Assembly: GCA_001782675.1 (NCBI GenBank)
Contig: MFPJ01000001.1
Location: forward strand, 1-38,609
Origin: Candidatus Levybacteria bacterium RIFCSPLOWO2_12_FULL_39_17
Lineage (GTDB): Bacteria; Patescibacteriota; Microgenomatia; Levybacterales; GWA1-39-11
Direction of reading: 5' to 3'
DNA length: 38,609 nt
Of the stretch, positions 37,820 to 38,609 are shown piece after piece. A program made the position numbers and the translations under genes. Each line of letters starts with the position of its first letter. Positions within the stretch are counted from its first letter, which is position 1. The notes beneath the pieces were generated by a model. That model was not told the origin of the DNA, ran no database searches, and saw nothing but the letters and a program-made list of their open reading frames with translations.

Positions 37820-38609
37820 ATGAACAAATTTTATATTACCAATGCAATTCCTTATGTCAATGCCGCCCCGCATGTGGGTCATGCCTTGGAATTCGTGCAA
37901 TCCGATACAATCGCACGCTACCATAGACTAAAAGGCGAGGACGTTTTACTTCTGTGTGGTGGAGATGAGAATGCTCTTAAGAATGTCCAGGCCGCGCAAG
38001 AAGAGGATGTTCCTATTCAAGAATTTGTCGACCGAAACACAAACTCTTTCTACGAGCTTTCAAAAAAGTTGAATGTTCAGTTTGATGTTTGGCAAAAAGG
38101 AAGCGATCAAAATCACTATTTATCAAGCCAGAAACTTTGGGAACTATGTTCTAAAAATGGCGATATTTACAAAAGGGCATATAGAGGTTTATATTGTGTG
38201 GGGTGTGAAGCTTTTTATAATAAAGAAGATCTCGATGAAAAAGGCGAGTGTCTTGAGCATCCAGGCAAAAAACTAGAAGAGGTTGAAGAGGAAAATTACT
38301 TTTTTAAACTCTCTCGCTACCAGGATAAATTACTTAAGCTTATCGAATCGGACGAGTATAAAATCATTCCCGAATTTAGGAAAAACGAAATGCTCTCTTT
38401 TATAAAGTCTGGCCTTCAAGACTTTAGCGTCTCGCGAACCAATGAGCGCGCCAAAAACTGGGGTGTTCCTGTTTCAAAGGATGATTCACAGCGAATTTAT
38501 GTGTGGTTCGATGCTCTAAACATTTACCAAAGCGGAATTGGATTCGGGTGGGACGATGCAAAATATAAAAAGTGGTGGCCGGCCGATGTTCATGTCATAG
38601 GTAAAGGAA
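37820..38609 (+). CDS. metG: Methionyl-tRNA synthetase, 5' part
   Basis: The open frame runs off the window end after about 263 residues, so the gene is partial. It starts MNKFYITNAIPYVNAAPHVGHALEF, with HVGH as the class-I HIGH motif, and has ARYHRLKGEDVLLLCGGDEN, GLYCVGCEAFYNKEDL, the knuckle region with EENYFFKLSRYQDKL, DFSVSRTNERAKNWGVPVS and IYVWFDALNIY. The KMSKS motif lies beyond the window. The enzyme charges tRNA-Met. A single zinc-knuckle half (VGCEAFY) is present, which suggests a one-knuckle form. Confidence 0.95.
   Translation, partial: MNKFYITNAIPYVNAAPHVGHALEFVQSDTIARYHRLKGEDVLLLCGGDENALKNVQAAQEEDVPIQEFVDRNTNSFYELSKKLNVQFDVWQKGSDQNHYLSSQKLWELCSKNGDIYKRAYRGLYCVGCEAFYNKEDLDEKGECLEHPGKKLEEVEEENYFFKLSRYQDKLLKLIESDEYKIIPEFRKNEMLSFIKSGLQDFSVSRTNERAKNWGVPVSKDDSQRIYVWFDALNIYQSGIGFGWDDAKYKKWWPADVHVIGKG

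Noticed and set aside
38073-38276. Separate small frame inside the metG region
   Set aside because: It is an out-of-frame shadow of the partial methionyl-tRNA synthetase, whose own frame stays open to the window end with strong motifs.

Overview
The window looks like a chromosomal piece of a Candidate Phyla Radiation (Patescibacteria) bacterium, most likely of the Microgenomates group. This is an inference from gene content and compactness: a T4SS-type pilin beside a polytopic VirB6-like protein, SIMPL, DUF2130 and sortase proteins, secreted coiled-coil proteins, 1-8 bp gene overlaps, AT-rich DNA and the standard code with TGA as stop. No rRNA, tRNA, CRISPR array, transposase or integrase was seen.

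Layout. 0-0.5 kb: a secreted protein with an LAATG C-terminal sorting signal (minus). 0.85-3.8 kb: a MacAB-like ABC export operon (plus). 3.8-10.8 kb: an eight-gene minus-strand operon encoding an archaeal-style mevalonate pathway (HMG-CoA reductase, HMG-CoA synthase, thiolase, DUF35 protein, mevalonate kinase, second GHMP kinase, unknown protein, diphosphomevalonate decarboxylase-like protein), with a divergent type-1 IPP isomerase-like gene at 11.0 kb. Together these could turn acetyl-CoA into IPP/DMAPP, but the decarboxylase and the isomerase each have a key catalytic residue replaced. 11.6-13.7 kb: a SIMPL protein, then a sortase with its overlapping LAPTG substrate gene. 13.8-15.2 kb: metK behind a SAM-I/IV-like riboswitch and terminator. 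15.3-21.1 kb: mostly small plus-strand genes (DUF2130, zinc ribbon, SurA-N-like, tiny membrane protein, PD-(D/E)XK nuclease, coiled-coil and membrane proteins, acyltransferase), with a CorA transporter on the minus strand. 22.0-23.5 kb: two toxin-antitoxin modules (PIN/AbrB and HigBA) among palindromic repeats and a duplicated 3' end of the acyltransferase gene. 23.5-36.6 kb: a minus-strand run with a 2-hydroxyacid dehydrogenase, dnaJ, a subtilase, a Clp ATPase, the VirB6-like and pilin genes, dnaK, grpE and hrcA, the last behind a degenerate CIRCE operator. 36.7-38.6 kb: two unknown genes and the 5' part of metG.

Four non-coding themes stand out. (1) Many first genes have a -10 box ending about 6 nt before the start codon, which implies leaderless mRNAs. 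(2) Both sortase-substrate genes, and metK, carry an intrinsic-terminator-like hairpin plus U-tract touching or nearly touching the AUG. (3) Five intergenic gaps of the minus-strand heat-shock region hold arrays of 7-bp units, often as inverted arms that can form long hairpins. (4) A ~155-nt region downstream of dnaJ folds on paper into a multibranched structure. All coordinates and motifs were read by eye; no search, alignment or folding program was run.
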